From assembly GCA_000307305.1 (NCBI GenBank), contig DF158882.1, forward strand, positions 1,115,495-1,179,494: a stretch of DNA of 64,000 bases, in the 5' to 3' direction. Numbering within the stretch: the first letter of the stretch is position 1; each line of letters starts with the position of its first letter. The DNA is from Enterobacteriaceae bacterium B14. GTDB taxonomy: Bacteria; Pseudomonadota; Gammaproteobacteria; Enterobacterales; Enterobacteriaceae. The translations under genes were made by a program, and so were the position numbers. The notes under the pieces are model-generated. The model saw only the letters and a list, made by a program, of their open reading frames with translations, made no database searches and was not told where the DNA came from. This document shows positions 1 through 8,539 of this stretch, piece by piece.

Positions 1-666
1 GAGCTTAATCCACGTTGCGCTGGTTAAGCTTCCCATTGTCCAGAAAACGAGACGCTGTAAATCAACTTCACTGGCCACGTACTGCATCATCGAAACGAGT
101 GCATTAAACGTAAAGACCAATGCGATACCAAACAACACGACCCCTGAACTCGTCACTTGGGTCCAGCGAGTAATGGCATCCAGCATTAATGCAGCAAGAA
201 GCGCAAAAATAAACGCATTCGCAGAGATAAGCCATTGATCGGGAACACCGGGAATACCAATATTTAAAACAATGACCAGCGATGCACCAAAGGCGGCTGC
301 AGAAGAGACGCCTAAAGTGAATGGGCTAGCAAGAGGGTTATTTAAGATGGTTTGCATCTCTGCCCCCGCTAGCCCTAATGCCATACCAACAGCAATAGCC
401 ATCAGAGCAGTAGGTAAACGAATATCCCAGACAATAATCCTGATTCCGTCATTAGCTGACTCAGGAGTCCATAATGTCTGCCATAGCACATCCAATGTTA
501 AACCCGCTGGCCCCATAGTGAAATCCAGAAGTAAAGATCCCACAATCGCCAGAATAATCACGCCCATAACCATTAACCTATGGCGCACAATATTCTTATA
601 GCGCGCCATTGCATCCTGATCACTGCTTTTATCTAACATTGATGCCTTATCGTTTATTACTGTCAT
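1..666 (-). CDS. FecCD-family iron/siderophore ABC transporter permease (3' end missing)
   Basis: Inner-membrane permease of an ABC importer for ferric siderophore, haem or a related chelate. The first 222 codons are visible and the frame is still open at the window edge. A basic N-terminal tail is followed by several hydrophobic segments. The FecCD-type stretch includes an Arg-Leu-Pro near residue 83, Gly-Ala-x-Met-Gln near residue 101 and Asn-Pro-Leu-Ala near residue 110. The start lies 11 bases after the stop of the binding-protein gene, so the two form one operon, presumably continuing with an ATPase outside the window. The exact substrate cannot be read from the sequence. The family call is firm. 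Confidence 0.88.
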   Translation of the reverse strand, partial: MTVINDKASMLDKSSDQDAMARYKNIVRHRLMVMGVIILAIVGSLLLDFTMGPAGLTLDVLWQTLWTPESANDGIRIIVWDIRLPTALMAIAVGMALGLAGAEMQTILNNPLASPFTLGVSSAAAFGASLVIVLNIGIPGVPDQWLISANAFIFALLAALMLDAITRWTQVTSSGVVLFGIALVFTFNALVSMMQYVASEVDLQRLVFWTMGSLTSATWIKL

Positions 667-677
667 GACGTGTGTAC

Positions 678-1823
678 CTATTTCTTCGGCTCTTTGCTAT
701 CAACCCAATAGGTACCCGTTGGCGCTACTGCTAAAAACTGCTGATATAGCTGATTCATTGTGGCTTGAGGGTCAAGATCTTTGAATTGCTCAGGATAGAA
801 CCACTTCGCAAATACCTGAATAGCTAACACGTTATAAGGTGAGTTATAGAAGTTATGCCATGCTCCATAAGCGTTACCGCTCTGTACCGCGCTCAGAGAG
901 CTGATGCCTTTGCGTTCCAGTACATGTTTCAAGCTTGCTCGCGCTAGTTCTGGTGTGCCTTGAGCACCAAATTTAATTCCGGGTTTTGTAGAATCAGGCG
1001 CCTGACCACCAGTAGCAATATAGATATTTGGATTATCTGATAACACTTTTTCCAGATTCACCGTACCCAAGCTTCCCGGCAAAATAGCCTTAGCGATGTT
1101 AATCCCACCAGCAAGATCGATAAAGTCACCCATGTTACCGTTGCCTGCACTGCCGCAACAGGTGTCACTGCCTCCGGCTTTCAGTTCAATAAACACCGTT
1201 GGTTTTTTATCTTCTGGGATCTTAGCTGTAATATCAGTGACTTTTTTGACGTTATCTTCATAGAACTTGGCATAAGCTTCAGCCTTATCTTCTCTATGTA
1301 GAACTTTGCCCAATAAGCGAATGCTCGGTAAGGTATTTTTCAGTGGTGAAGTGCGGAAATCAACAAAAACCACAGGCACGCCAGCCTTCTCCAACTGAGT
1401 AACCAATGTGCTGTCTTTGCCTGGGCCATGGCCAGAAAGACCAAAAACGGCGACGTCAGGTTTTAGAGTAAGTACTTTTTCTGGGCTGATACTGTCGGCG
1501 GTGGTATTGCCGATAAGAGGAATGTTATCAACCTCAGGGAATTTATCTTTATAAACTGCGTAAGTTTGTGGATCTAGTTTACGGAAATCGCCCTGCCATC
1601 CAGCAATACGCGCAAAGGGTTTATCGCCTTCCAGTAGTGCTACAGCGTAAAAAAGCCGACCTTCACCCAATAAGATACGGTCTACTTTCTTAGGAACTTC
1701 AACGGTTCTGCCTGCGATATCAGTAACCTGTTCAGCCCATGCTCCTGCACTCATTGTTAATGTTGCACCCAGCAACAAACCTATACTTAAAGTTTTACCC
1801 AGAACGCTTTGTGAATGATGCAC
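678..1823 (-). CDS. Periplasmic iron-chelate binding protein of an ABC transporter
   Basis: A BtuF/FecB-like solute-binding protein that delivers a ferric chelate to the neighbouring permease. I chose a GTG start at 1823 because GGGAG sits 7 bases upstream; a TTG start at 1862 would lack a ribosome site and add 13 residues before the signal peptide. From GTG the product has 381 residues: a typical Sec signal (basic start, hydrophobic core, cleavage after Ala-Trp-Ala near residue 30), then an Asp-Ile-Ala-Gly-Arg motif that is common at the start of this family. A Cys-Cys pair occurs near the middle in a Gly-rich segment. There is no lipobox, so the protein is soluble in the periplasm. A Fur-box-like site lies just upstream. 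The substrate is unknown. Confidence 0.85.
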   Translation of the reverse strand: MHHSQSVLGKTLSIGLLLGATLTMSAGAWAEQVTDIAGRTVEVPKKVDRILLGEGRLFYAVALLEGDKPFARIAGWQGDFRKLDPQTYAVYKDKFPEVDNIPLIGNTTADSISPEKVLTLKPDVAVFGLSGHGPGKDSTLVTQLEKAGVPVVFVDFRTSPLKNTLPSIRLLGKVLHREDKAEAYAKFYEDNVKKVTDITAKIPEDKKPTVFIELKAGGSDTCCGSAGNGNMGDFIDLAGGINIAKAILPGSLGTVNLEKVLSDNPNIYIATGGQAPDSTKPGIKFGAQGTPELARASLKHVLERKGISSLSAVQSGNAYGAWHNFYNSPYNVLAIQVFAKWFYPEQFKDLDPQATMNQLYQQFLAVAPTGTYWVDSKEPKK

Positions 1824-1872
1824 TTCGATCTCCCGTTTGATACATCTCAATTGCGCTAACAATAAAGCAAAC

Positions 1873-1891
1873 GATAATACTTATCAATAAG
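1873..1891 (-). promoter_or_regulatory. Candidate Fur box upstream of the iron uptake operon
   Basis: GATAATACTTATCAATAAG matches 13 of 19 positions of the classical Fur box. It lies 50-68 bases before the chosen start of the iron-chelate binding protein gene, where it could block transcription when iron is plentiful. Its position and the gene function agree; binding is inferred. Confidence 0.5.
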
Positions 1892-2030
1892 ATTGGCGCA
1901 ACCAAGGTTGACCTTCGTCATATATTCAGCTATTGCCGGAGAAATAAGTCATTGCCGCGCAAAATAGCAGCGGTTATGTGTAGAAAACATAGGGAAAAGA
2001 GATGTTCTGTGTGCGGATATGAAGAAGTAA

Positions 2031-2065
2031 AATCAGTGATGGAATGATTATTTCCACCACTGATT
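2031..2065 (-). terminator. Terminator of lysP
   Basis: An inverted repeat (AATCAGTG plus TGGAA, six-base loop, then TTCCA plus CACTGATT with one bulged base) lies 10 bases beyond the lysP stop. On the minus strand it is followed by a T-rich stretch (TTTTACTT). It is probably the end of lysP transcription. Confidence 0.6.
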
Positions 2066-2075
2066 GTATGACTAA

Positions 2076-3569
2076 TTAAGGCTTTTTGTTTTCTGCAAAA
2101 CTTTCGGGAAACTCCATTTCGTTCAATTTCACGAAGCGAGTCCCTCTACTTAGCTTATATCCCCACCAGATAATGAAGAATAAAGGCAGCCCAATATAAG
2201 TCGCTAATACACCGTTCCAATCAATCGTCTCTTGCAAAAACGCCTGATAGTTCTGCCCAAGAGTGATAATTAAACACAGGACAAAGGCAAAAATAGGGCC
2301 AAGAGGGAAGAAGCTAGAGACATAAGGCAATTCATTCAAATCTCTCCCTTGGTAAATATAACCACGGCGGAAACGATAGTGGCTAATCGCGATCCCCAAC
2401 CAAGCGATGAAGCCCGTCATACCTGAAGTATTTAGCAACCACAGATACACCTCTTTATTACCGTACATTGAGGTTAGAAAGCATAGCCCTGCAACCACCG
2501 TTGTTGCATACAGCGCATTACGTGGCACGCCACCCTTCGATAGTTTGGCAAAAATCCTAGGTGCTTTCCCTTCACTTGCAAGAGTGAATAGCATTCTAGT
2601 AGACGCATACATGCCAGAATTACCTGCGGATAATACCGCAGTCAGAATAACCGCATTCATCACAGCTGCTGCAGAGAGCAAACCTGCATTCTGGAAAACG
2701 AGAGTAAACGGACTTACGCTAATATCCCCTACATCATTACGCAGCAAGTTTGGATCGGTATAAGGGATCAACAGGCTGATGATAAGAATAGCGAAAACAT
2801 AAAATAGCAGGATACGCCAAAATACTTGGCGAACGGCACGGGGAATGTTTTTCCCTGGGTCAGCTGACTCACCTGCCGCAATACCAATAAGTTCTGTCCC
2901 CTGAAATGAGAACCCAACAATCATTGCCACACCGATCATCGCAGAGAAACCACCCGCGAAAGGCGCATCATCAATCGCCCAATTGTGCCACCCAGCCCCT
3001 TCGCCACCTTTCATGACACCGATGATCATCAACACACCGATAACGATAAAGATAACGACGGTAGTGACTTTAATCAGAGAGAACCAATACTCTGCTTCAC
3101 CAAATCCTTTTACCGAGATGTAGTTCAATAAGAACATCAACGCGAGGAATAGAGCGCTCCAGATCCAGCCAGAAACATCAGGGAACCAATAGTTCATCAC
3201 AAGCTGTGCAGCAACCAGATCAACCGCAATCGTCACTGCCCAGTTGTACCAATAGTTCCAGCCAAGAGCGAACCCGAAGCCCTCTTCGACATATTTCGAA
3301 CCATAAGTAGAGAAAGAACCGGAGACAGGCATATAGGCAGCTAGCTCACCCAAGCTTGTCATCAAAAAGTACACCATTAAACCGATAATGGCATACGACA
3401 GTAGCGCACCACCTGGGCCAGCTTGAGAAACCGTCGCACCTGATGCGACAAATAACCCAGTACCAATAGATCCACCAATCGCTATCATTGTTAGATGACG
3501 GGCTTTTAACTCACGCCGTAGTGTTGGCTTTTCATCTTTTTGTGGGGTTTCTACTCTAACCTCAGCCAT
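2076..3569 (-). CDS. lysP: Lysine-specific permease LysP
   Basis: Proton-coupled lysine importer of the APC superfamily. In E. coli it also acts as a co-sensor for the CadC acid response. The product from ATG 3569 has 497 residues and about 12 hydrophobic segments. The N-terminal RRELKARHLTMIAIGGSIGT segment and the internal SFQGTELIGIAAGES segment are near-identical to E. coli LysP (489 residues, from memory). I preferred this ATG, with AGG 8 bases upstream, to a TTG at 3611 that adds 14 residues. The gene follows yeiE in the same direction with a 158-base gap. A TATAAT-like -10 lies in this gap at about 3671-3676 and a GACTCTT/AAGAGTC inverted repeat lies at 3613-3655, so it probably has its own promoter and a structured leader. 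Confidence 0.96.
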   Translation of the reverse strand: MAEVRVETPQKDEKPTLRRELKARHLTMIAIGGSIGTGLFVASGATVSQAGPGGALLSYAIIGLMVYFLMTSLGELAAYMPVSGSFSTYGSKYVEEGFGFALGWNYWYNWAVTIAVDLVAAQLVMNYWFPDVSGWIWSALFLALMFLLNYISVKGFGEAEYWFSLIKVTTVVIFIVIGVLMIIGVMKGGEGAGWHNWAIDDAPFAGGFSAMIGVAMIVGFSFQGTELIGIAAGESADPGKNIPRAVRQVFWRILLFYVFAILIISLLIPYTDPNLLRNDVGDISVSPFTLVFQNAGLLSAAAVMNAVILTAVLSAGNSGMYASTRMLFTLASEGKAPRIFAKLSKGGVPRNALYATTVVAGLCFLTSMYGNKEVYLWLLNTSGMTGFIAWLGIAISHYRFRRGYIYQGRDLNELPYVSSFFPLGPIFAFVLCLIITLGQNYQAFLQETIDWNGVLATYIGLPLFFIIWWGYKLSRGTRFVKLNEMEFPESFAENKKP

Positions 3570-3727
3570 GCTTAACCTATTTAATTTTGAAATAAGGCCG
3601 GATTGTAGCAAAGACTCTTTCAGCCGAAAGCATTAATCCACGAGTTATAAGAGTCCTTCATAAGTGCGGCGCTATTATAAGTAAAGGCATAGAGGTGTTG
3701 GTGTACAGACATCTACTCGCATCGTTG

Positions 3728-4594
3728 TTATACGTGGCAGTAACTCAGAAACCGGTGTAAAGCCGCGGAGATATGTTTTTGCCGGTGATGAATCAAATAC
3801 AGTGTTCTGATCAAAGGAGGTAAAGGAACCTCTAGCTCTATCACCTCCCCTGTTTTGAGAAGGTCGGCGATGACTCTACGAGATAAGCAGCTAATTCCAA
3901 TATCATGTCGCACTGCATGCTTTATCGCTTCAGAGTTGCCCAACTCCATCACCAACTTGAAAGCGGGTAAATGAGATAATAATAAATGCTCCAGCACTTC
4001 TCGCGTCCCAGAGCCACTTTCGCGCAATATCCACGGGGCTTGCGCTAATGCTGATAAGGTGACTGGCTGCTGTGCAATAGGGTTTTTCGGCGATGCAAAA
4101 ACAACTAACTCATCTTTCATCCAAGCCTGAGTCACGAGATCAGGTGCATGACAAGGCCCTTCGATTAAACCCAGATCAACGCGAAAGTCTGTTACTGCAT
4201 TAATGACTTCATGGCTATTAGATACGTTAAGCTCTAAAGGTGCTGAAGAGTACTCAAGCCGATAACGAGCGATCATCTCTGGCATTAGGTAGTTGCCAAT
4301 GGTCGTGCTCACTGCAATACGTAACGCACCATCTTCATTTAAAAACAGCTGTTCTATTTCTTTCGCTTGCTCAAGTAATGCGATTGCTTTTGGGTAAAGT
4401 AAACGCCCCTGTTCATTAACGACTAGCCGCTTTCCGACCCTATCAAACAACAGAACATTTAGATGGCCTTCTAAATCCGATAGTGCAGCACTCACTGCTG
4501 ACTGAGAAAGAGCGAGAGCAGAAGAGGCTTGTGTTGTAGAGCCACTCTTCAGAACTTCAGTAAAAACGTCTAACTGTCTTAAGGTGATGTGCAT
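3728..4594 (-). CDS. yeiE: LysR-family regulator YeiE
   Basis: A 288-residue LysR-type transcription factor. The N-terminal winged helix-turn-helix covers residues 1-60 ([20 protein letters not shown]) and the effector-binding domain follows. The wording matches E. coli YeiE throughout, including [22 protein letters not shown] in the C-terminal half. It is divergent from yeiH with a 118-base gap, the usual arrangement of a LysR regulator and its target. YeiE has been linked in the literature to sulfite sensing and to yeiH expression; that role is knowledge of the family, not visible here. lysP lies downstream on the same strand, as in E. coli. Confidence 0.93.
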   Translation of the reverse strand: MHITLRQLDVFTEVLKSGSTTQASSALALSQSAVSAALSDLEGHLNVLLFDRVGKRLVVNEQGRLLYPKAIALLEQAKEIEQLFLNEDGALRIAVSTTIGNYLMPEMIARYRLEYSSAPLELNVSNSHEVINAVTDFRVDLGLIEGPCHAPDLVTQAWMKDELVVFASPKNPIAQQPVTLSALAQAPWILRESGSGTREVLEHLLLSHLPAFKLVMELGNSEAIKHAVRHDIGISCLSRRVIADLLKTGEVIELEVPLPPLIRTLYLIHHRQKHISAALHRFLSYCHV

Positions 4595-4712
4595 AGAGAG
4601 CTACCGTTATCGATTATTACGATTAGTTATAAATATATAATCAATTTCTCTTTTTAACGATACCCTTTTATTCTCTAGGGTATTACTTCTTTTAACCGAT
4701 GGTAAAAGCCCG

Positions 4713-5780
4713 ATGTCTATCTCAAGCTCAGCTCAGTTACACCCTTCCCACTTTTCACAACAGGTTGCAGGGTTAGCTTTATCTGGAGCAATAGCCGCTC
4801 TCGCTATCTGGGCCGGAAATATCTCGTGGTGTGCCAATTTAGGGCTTGGGGCATTAACACTCGCCATTATTATCGGCATCATTTTGGGAAATACCGTATA
4901 CAAACCGCTGCAAGACTGCTGCCATGAAGGTGTACAAATAGCAAAGCAGCGTCTATTGCGCCTAGGCATCATTCTTTATGGTTTACGCCTGACATTCCAG
5001 CAAATTGCCGATGTTGGCGCTACTGGTATTCTTATTGACTTACTCACACTCACATCCACCTTTATGCTGGCTTATTGGTTGGGAAATAAAGTCTTCGGTA
5101 TAGATAAAGACACGGTTTTGCTGATTGGTGCAGGTAGCAGCATTTGTGGTGCCGCAGCAGTGATGGCAACGGAGCCTGTCGTCAAAGCAAACGCCAGCAA
5201 AGTTTCCGTTGCTATTGCTACCGTGGTTATTTTCGGAACACTCTCTATCTTCTTATACCCGTGGTTTTATCATCTCCTACAGACCTATTCAGACCTCACT
5301 ATGTCCGAACAAGTCTTCGGCGTTTATATTGGTTCAACTGTTCATGAAGTGGCACAAGTCGTTGCAGCTGGGCAATCCATTGGCAATGAGGCGGGCAACG
5401 CTGCCGTGATTACAAAAATGATCCGAGTCATGATGCTAGCACCTTTCTTGCTACTCCTTTCTGCGTATCTTAGTCGAGACAAAAAACAAAACGCTGCACA
5501 GCCCAAAACTGCCATTACCATTCCTTGGTTTGCCGTATTGTTCATTGTTGTCGCAGGTTTTAACTCCTTTAATCTGCTTCCAATAAAATTCGTCAATACG
5601 CTCATTGTTCTAGATACCTTTTTATTAGCCATGGCGATGGCAGCACTGGGTTTAACCACTCATATTAGTGCCATCAGGCAGGCTGGGTTCAAGCCAATAC
5701 TGTTAGCAGGAGTATTGTTTATCTGGCTCATTCTTGGCGGTGCCGGTATTAACATCGCAATACAGCAGCTATTTGCATAG
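4713..5780 (+). CDS. yeiH: YeiH/UPF0324 family inner-membrane protein
   Basis: A polytopic membrane protein of 355 residues with about ten hydrophobic segments, close in size to E. coli YeiH (about 349). Characteristic family segments are [18 protein letters not shown] near residue 90, [19 protein letters not shown] near residue 145 and [16 protein letters not shown] near residue 205. It is divergently transcribed from yeiE and is probably its regulatory target. Transport of a sulfur compound has been proposed for the family, but the substrate is not shown by the sequence. The ribosome site before ATG 4713 is weak (GATGG at 11-15 bases). Confidence 0.9.
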   Translation: MSISSSAQLHPSHFSQQVAGLALSGAIAALAIWAGNISWCANLGLGALTLAIIIGIILGNTVYKPLQDCCHEGVQIAKQRLLRLGIILYGLRLTFQQIADVGATGILIDLLTLTSTFMLAYWLGNKVFGIDKDTVLLIGAGSSICGAAAVMATEPVVKANASKVSVAIATVVIFGTLSIFLYPWFYHLLQTYSDLTMSEQVFGVYIGSTVHEVAQVVAAGQSIGNEAGNAAVITKMIRVMMLAPFLLLLSAYLSRDKKQNAAQPKTAITIPWFAVLFIVVAGFNSFNLLPIKFVNTLIVLDTFLLAMAMAALGLTTHISAIRQAGFKPILLAGVLFIWLILGGAGINIAIQQLFA

Positions 5781-5891
5781 GAGCGAGTGCTCTATTGAGT
5801 AACAGTACCTACCATCTAAGCTCAGAATTCGCCATTCTTTCTCCTGCCATTCAATGTAATAATAAGAAAGGATATAAACAGGAGAGATGAG

Positions 5892-6740
5892 ATGAAGTTT
5901 GTTGGTGCACACGTAAGTGCTTCCGGGGGCGTTGACCAAGCGGTTATCCGTGCTCATGAACTGGAAGCAACGGCATTCGCCCTATTTACCAAAAATCAAC
6001 GTCAGTGGAGGGCTGCGCCTCTCACTGATGAGGTTATCGAAAAATTCCGTTCTGCCTGCGCAAAATATGGTTACACCTCACAGCAAATTCTGCCACACGA
6101 CAGCTATCTCATTAACCTAGGCCACCCTGTAGAAGAAGCATTAGAAAAATCGCGTGACGCCTTTATTGATGAACTTCATCGTTGTGAGCAGCTTGGCTTG
6201 TCACTTCTTAACTTTCATCCAGGGAGCCATCTGTCGCAGATAGACGAATCAGACTGCCTGCGTAAAATTGCCGAATCCATCAATATTGCCCTCTCACAAA
6301 CACAAGGGGTCACTGCTGTCATTGAAAATACCGCAGGGCAAGGGAGCAATTTAGGCTTCAAATTTGAACAACTTGCTGAAATTATTCGTCACGTTGAAGA
6401 TAAAAGCCGAGTTGGCGTATGTATTGATACCTGCCATGCATTTGCCGCAGGCTATGACATAAGAACCGAAGAGACATGTGAAGCCACATTCAAGGATTTC
6501 TCAGATATCGTCGGCTTTCAATATTTACGGGGCATGCACCTAAACGATGCCAAAAGTGCTTTTGGCAGCCGAGTTGACCGACATCATAGTTTAGGGGAAG
6601 GGAATATCGGCAAAACGGTCTTCAGCTACATCATGCGCGATAGCCGCTTTGATGGCATTCCACTCATATTAGAAACGGTGAATCCTGATATCTGGATGGA
6701 TGAAATTGCTTGGTTGAAATCTCAACAAATTCAGTCTTAA
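5892..6740 (+). CDS. nfo: Endonuclease IV (AP endonuclease)
   Basis: Cytoplasmic, metal-dependent 5'-AP endonuclease of base-excision repair that cuts at abasic sites and cleans damaged 3' ends. It has 282 residues (E. coli Nfo 285). All three family-2 AP endonuclease signatures are visible: the [11 protein letters not shown] segment, [13 protein letters not shown], and [16 protein letters not shown] followed by LGEGNIG. These supply the His, Asp and Glu ligands of the trinuclear zinc site. The ribosome site GGAGA lies close before ATG 5892. The gene is convergent with fruK and separated from it by a strong hairpin. Its position after yeiH matches E. coli. Confidence 0.97.
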   Translation: MKFVGAHVSASGGVDQAVIRAHELEATAFALFTKNQRQWRAAPLTDEVIEKFRSACAKYGYTSQQILPHDSYLINLGHPVEEALEKSRDAFIDELHRCEQLGLSLLNFHPGSHLSQIDESDCLRKIAESINIALSQTQGVTAVIENTAGQGSNLGFKFEQLAEIIRHVEDKSRVGVCIDTCHAFAAGYDIRTEETCEATFKDFSDIVGFQYLRGMHLNDAKSAFGSRVDRHHSLGEGNIGKTVFSYIMRDSRFDGIPLILETVNPDIWMDEIAWLKSQQIQS

Positions 6741-6742
6741 TA

Positions 6743-6786
6743 AGATATATCAGTGGGATGGTAGTTAACTTCCCTCTGATATATCT
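6743..6786. terminator. Shared terminator between nfo and fruK
   Basis: A long inverted repeat (AGATATATCAG and GGGA pairing with TCCC and CTGATATATCT) sits in the 55-base gap between the convergent nfo and fruK genes. On the plus strand it is followed by CTCTTTT. It probably stops nfo transcription and may also work for fruK. Confidence 0.7.
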
Positions 6787-6795
6787 CTCTTTTGG

Positions 6796-7731
6796 TTAAA
6801 ATGGCGTCAATTCTATTCTCGACATCATTGCTGCCAGCTGCGTGCGATCAGTAATGCCAACGTTGCTCTGGCTAACCGCCATTGCAGCAACCGCTGTCGC
6901 CAAGCGAAGAGTATGCTCACTCGACTCGCGCATCAGTAAGCCATAAATCAACCCACCAACCATGGAGTCACCCGCACCTACCGTGCTAACCACGCTACAG
7001 TGCGGAGGTTTGGCTAGCCACGCACCTGATGCATTCACCCACAACGCACCTTCTTCTCCTAGAGAGATAACAACATGAGCAATGCCTTTATCTCTGAGGC
7101 GGTGTGCTGTATCAACAACATCCTGTAATTTTGGCAGTGATTTACCTGCCCATATCTCTAATTCTCTGCGATTTGGTTTTACCAGCCAAGGAGACGCCTT
7201 CAATCCTGCAACTAACGCATCTCTACTACTATCAAAAATAATGCATGGGCATAGCGTTCTTAATTTGGTCATCCAATCACTGAAAGCTTCAGGATCTACG
7301 CCGATAGGCAAACTACCACTCACCGCCACCATATCGAATTGACCTAACCAGCTCAGAGAATCGTTAACAAAACGCTCCCAATCCTGCCCTGTCACCTCAA
7401 AACCAGAGAAATTAAAATCAGTTACTGCACCATCGCCTTCCGTCAATTTCACATTAATACGCGTACGCCCAGGAACAACCTGAAACCGATTGGCTATACC
7501 TAACTCGCTAAATAGCTGCTGAAAGCCGTCTTGGTTATCTTTGCCCAAGAATCCACCAACGGTCACATCGATTCCTAAATCTTTTAGAACTTTAGCAACA
7601 TTGATACCTTTCCCTGCAGCATGAAGGCCAGCCGTGCGGACGCGGTTAACTTCTCCACGTTCTATATCTTGGCAAAAACCTACTAGGTCATACGCTGGAT
7701 TGAGCGTTATCGTCGCAACTCTTCTGCTCAT
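6796..7731 (-). CDS. fruK: 1-phosphofructokinase FruK (orphan)
   Basis: Converts fructose 1-phosphate plus ATP to fructose 1,6-bisphosphate. The 311-residue product is a PfkB-family kinase almost the same length as E. coli FruK (312). It has ITLNPAYDL at the start, HAAGKGINVAKVLKDLG near residue 37, a Lys-Pro-Asn-Arg-Arg-Glu segment near 185 and the GAGD anion hole/catalytic Asp at 252-255. In E. coli it sits in fruBKA with the PTS transporter genes; here neither fruB (the FPr/EIIA protein) nor fruA (EIIBC) is present, and nfo and yeiW are the neighbours. GAGGGGG lies 6 bases before ATG 7731. The promoter keeps a Cra-like operator. With no fructose PTS beside it, fructose 1-phosphate must come from elsewhere. 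Confidence 0.95.
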   Translation of the reverse strand: MSRRVATITLNPAYDLVGFCQDIERGEVNRVRTAGLHAAGKGINVAKVLKDLGIDVTVGGFLGKDNQDGFQQLFSELGIANRFQVVPGRTRINVKLTEGDGAVTDFNFSGFEVTGQDWERFVNDSLSWLGQFDMVAVSGSLPIGVDPEAFSDWMTKLRTLCPCIIFDSSRDALVAGLKASPWLVKPNRRELEIWAGKSLPKLQDVVDTAHRLRDKGIAHVVISLGEEGALWVNASGAWLAKPPHCSVVSTVGAGDSMVGGLIYGLLMRESSEHTLRLATAVAAMAVSQSNVGITDRTQLAAMMSRIELTPF

Positions 7732-7763
7732 GAATGCCCCCTCAGGCTGCTAGCATCATACAT
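7728..7763 (-). CDS. Possible 11-residue leader peptide overlapping the fruK start
   Basis: An ATG at 7763, preceded by AGGAT 8 bases upstream, opens an 11-codon frame (MYDASSLRGHS) whose TGA overlaps the fruK ATG as ATGA. This layout fits translational coupling. The bases GAGGGGGCAT just before fruK resemble my memory of the fruB-fruK junction in E. coli, so the frame may mark where fruB was deleted rather than a real gene. Expression is not shown. Confidence 0.3.
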   Translation of the reverse strand: MYDASSLRGHS

Positions 7764-7838
7764 TCGTTAATATCCTTTCTATGAACGGCTTATCTGTCAC
7801 ATCAAAAAAATGAAATTATTAACACGTAAATAATGTTC

Positions 7839-7860
7839 ATTATAGCTGAAACGTTAAAGC
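7839..7860 (-). promoter_or_regulatory. fruK promoter -10 and Cra (FruR) operator
   Basis: GCTGAAACGTTAAAGC (7845-7860) satisfies every position of the degenerate Cra consensus RSTGAAWCSNTHHW. It lies directly next to a perfect minus-strand -10 hexamer TATAAT (7844-7839), between the -10 and where the -35 would be, a classical repression position. Cra binding would be relieved by fructose 1-phosphate or fructose 1,6-bisphosphate. The match is seen; binding is inferred. Confidence 0.65.
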
Positions 7861-7987
7861 AATTTATAGCGAGATGCCTAATGAAACAACCCCTGAAGAG
7901 GCATTTCCATGAAAAAAAGCACATAAATAGTACTATTTTTACGAAAATGGTCGAAAAAATGGTGCTGAAACAGAGCTGACAAGAAAA

Positions 7988-8245
7988 TTAATCCGGCAAC
8001 GTGTCTTGTTCCAAACTAATGAGGTAAGTCAGTGCTTCATCTCGGTTACTCAGGCACATGTCTTTCACTGCCTGCAGTTGTCCACATACTTTAGGCCTTT
8101 CTGAAGAAAAAAAGATATCGCAAAGCCATTCATCATTTAAATGAATGCAACGAACGTTTGCAGGTTTACCTGCGGGCATGCCCGGAATAGGGCTAGATAT
8201 AGAAGGAGCAATACAGCAAGCACCACAGCCAGAACGACATTCCAT
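7988..8245 (-). CDS. yeiW: YeiW-like cysteine-cluster protein (YkgJ/UPF0153 type)
   Basis: A small cytoplasmic protein of 85 residues. It begins with a dense cysteine motif (Cys at 3, 7, 10 and 11: CxxxCxxCC), followed by [18 protein letters not shown], and has further cysteines in the middle. This pattern defines the zinc/iron-chelating UPF0153 group. E. coli YeiW is of similar size and sits next to yeiP, which agrees with efpL being two genes away. I chose the ATG at 8245, with GGGAG 8 bases upstream, over a GTG one codon earlier. The biological role is unknown; metal binding is the family expectation. Confidence 0.85.
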   Translation of the reverse strand: MECRSGCGACCIAPSISSPIPGMPAGKPANVRCIHLNDEWLCDIFFSSERPKVCGQLQAVKDMCLSNRDEALTYLISLEQDTLPD

Positions 8246-8479
8246 CACAACACTCCCAGCTGTTATTGAAGGCAGACAATAGCATTGAATTACCCTATAA
8301 GCACGAGGGATTCAGTGCTAACAAACCACTCACTCAATTATCCATGAATTCCTTATGCCTACCTTGATATCAAAATAATTTATTGTTTTATATATGAATA
8401 AATAATTAAAAAATGCTATTTGCTGCTCTTCCTTTACCCATTTCCATCATTGGGCTATTTACTCTAACAGTGACAATGC

Positions 8480-8497
8480 GTACCATTGATCTAGTAC
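8480..8497 (+). promoter_or_regulatory. Candidate TrpR operator in front of mtr
   Basis: GTACCATTGATCTAGTAC matches 14 of 18 positions of the palindromic trp operator (GTACTAGTTAACTAGTAC), including a full right half-site. It is 43 bases before the mtr start. In E. coli mtr is repressed by TrpR, so the site supports the substrate call for the next gene. Confidence 0.5.
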
Positions 8498-8539
8498 ATG
8501 GAACACAATTAGTGACAACTTGCCACTCAGGAGCAGTAA

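Noticed and set aside
272-601. A 109-residue plus-strand frame at the left end
   Set aside because: It is antisense to the FecCD permease, whose motifs are clear.
3570-3727. Lysine riboswitch in the lysP leader
   Set aside because: The gap is short and I could not find the conserved L-box core on the lysP strand; an AGAGGTG word occurs only on the other strand.
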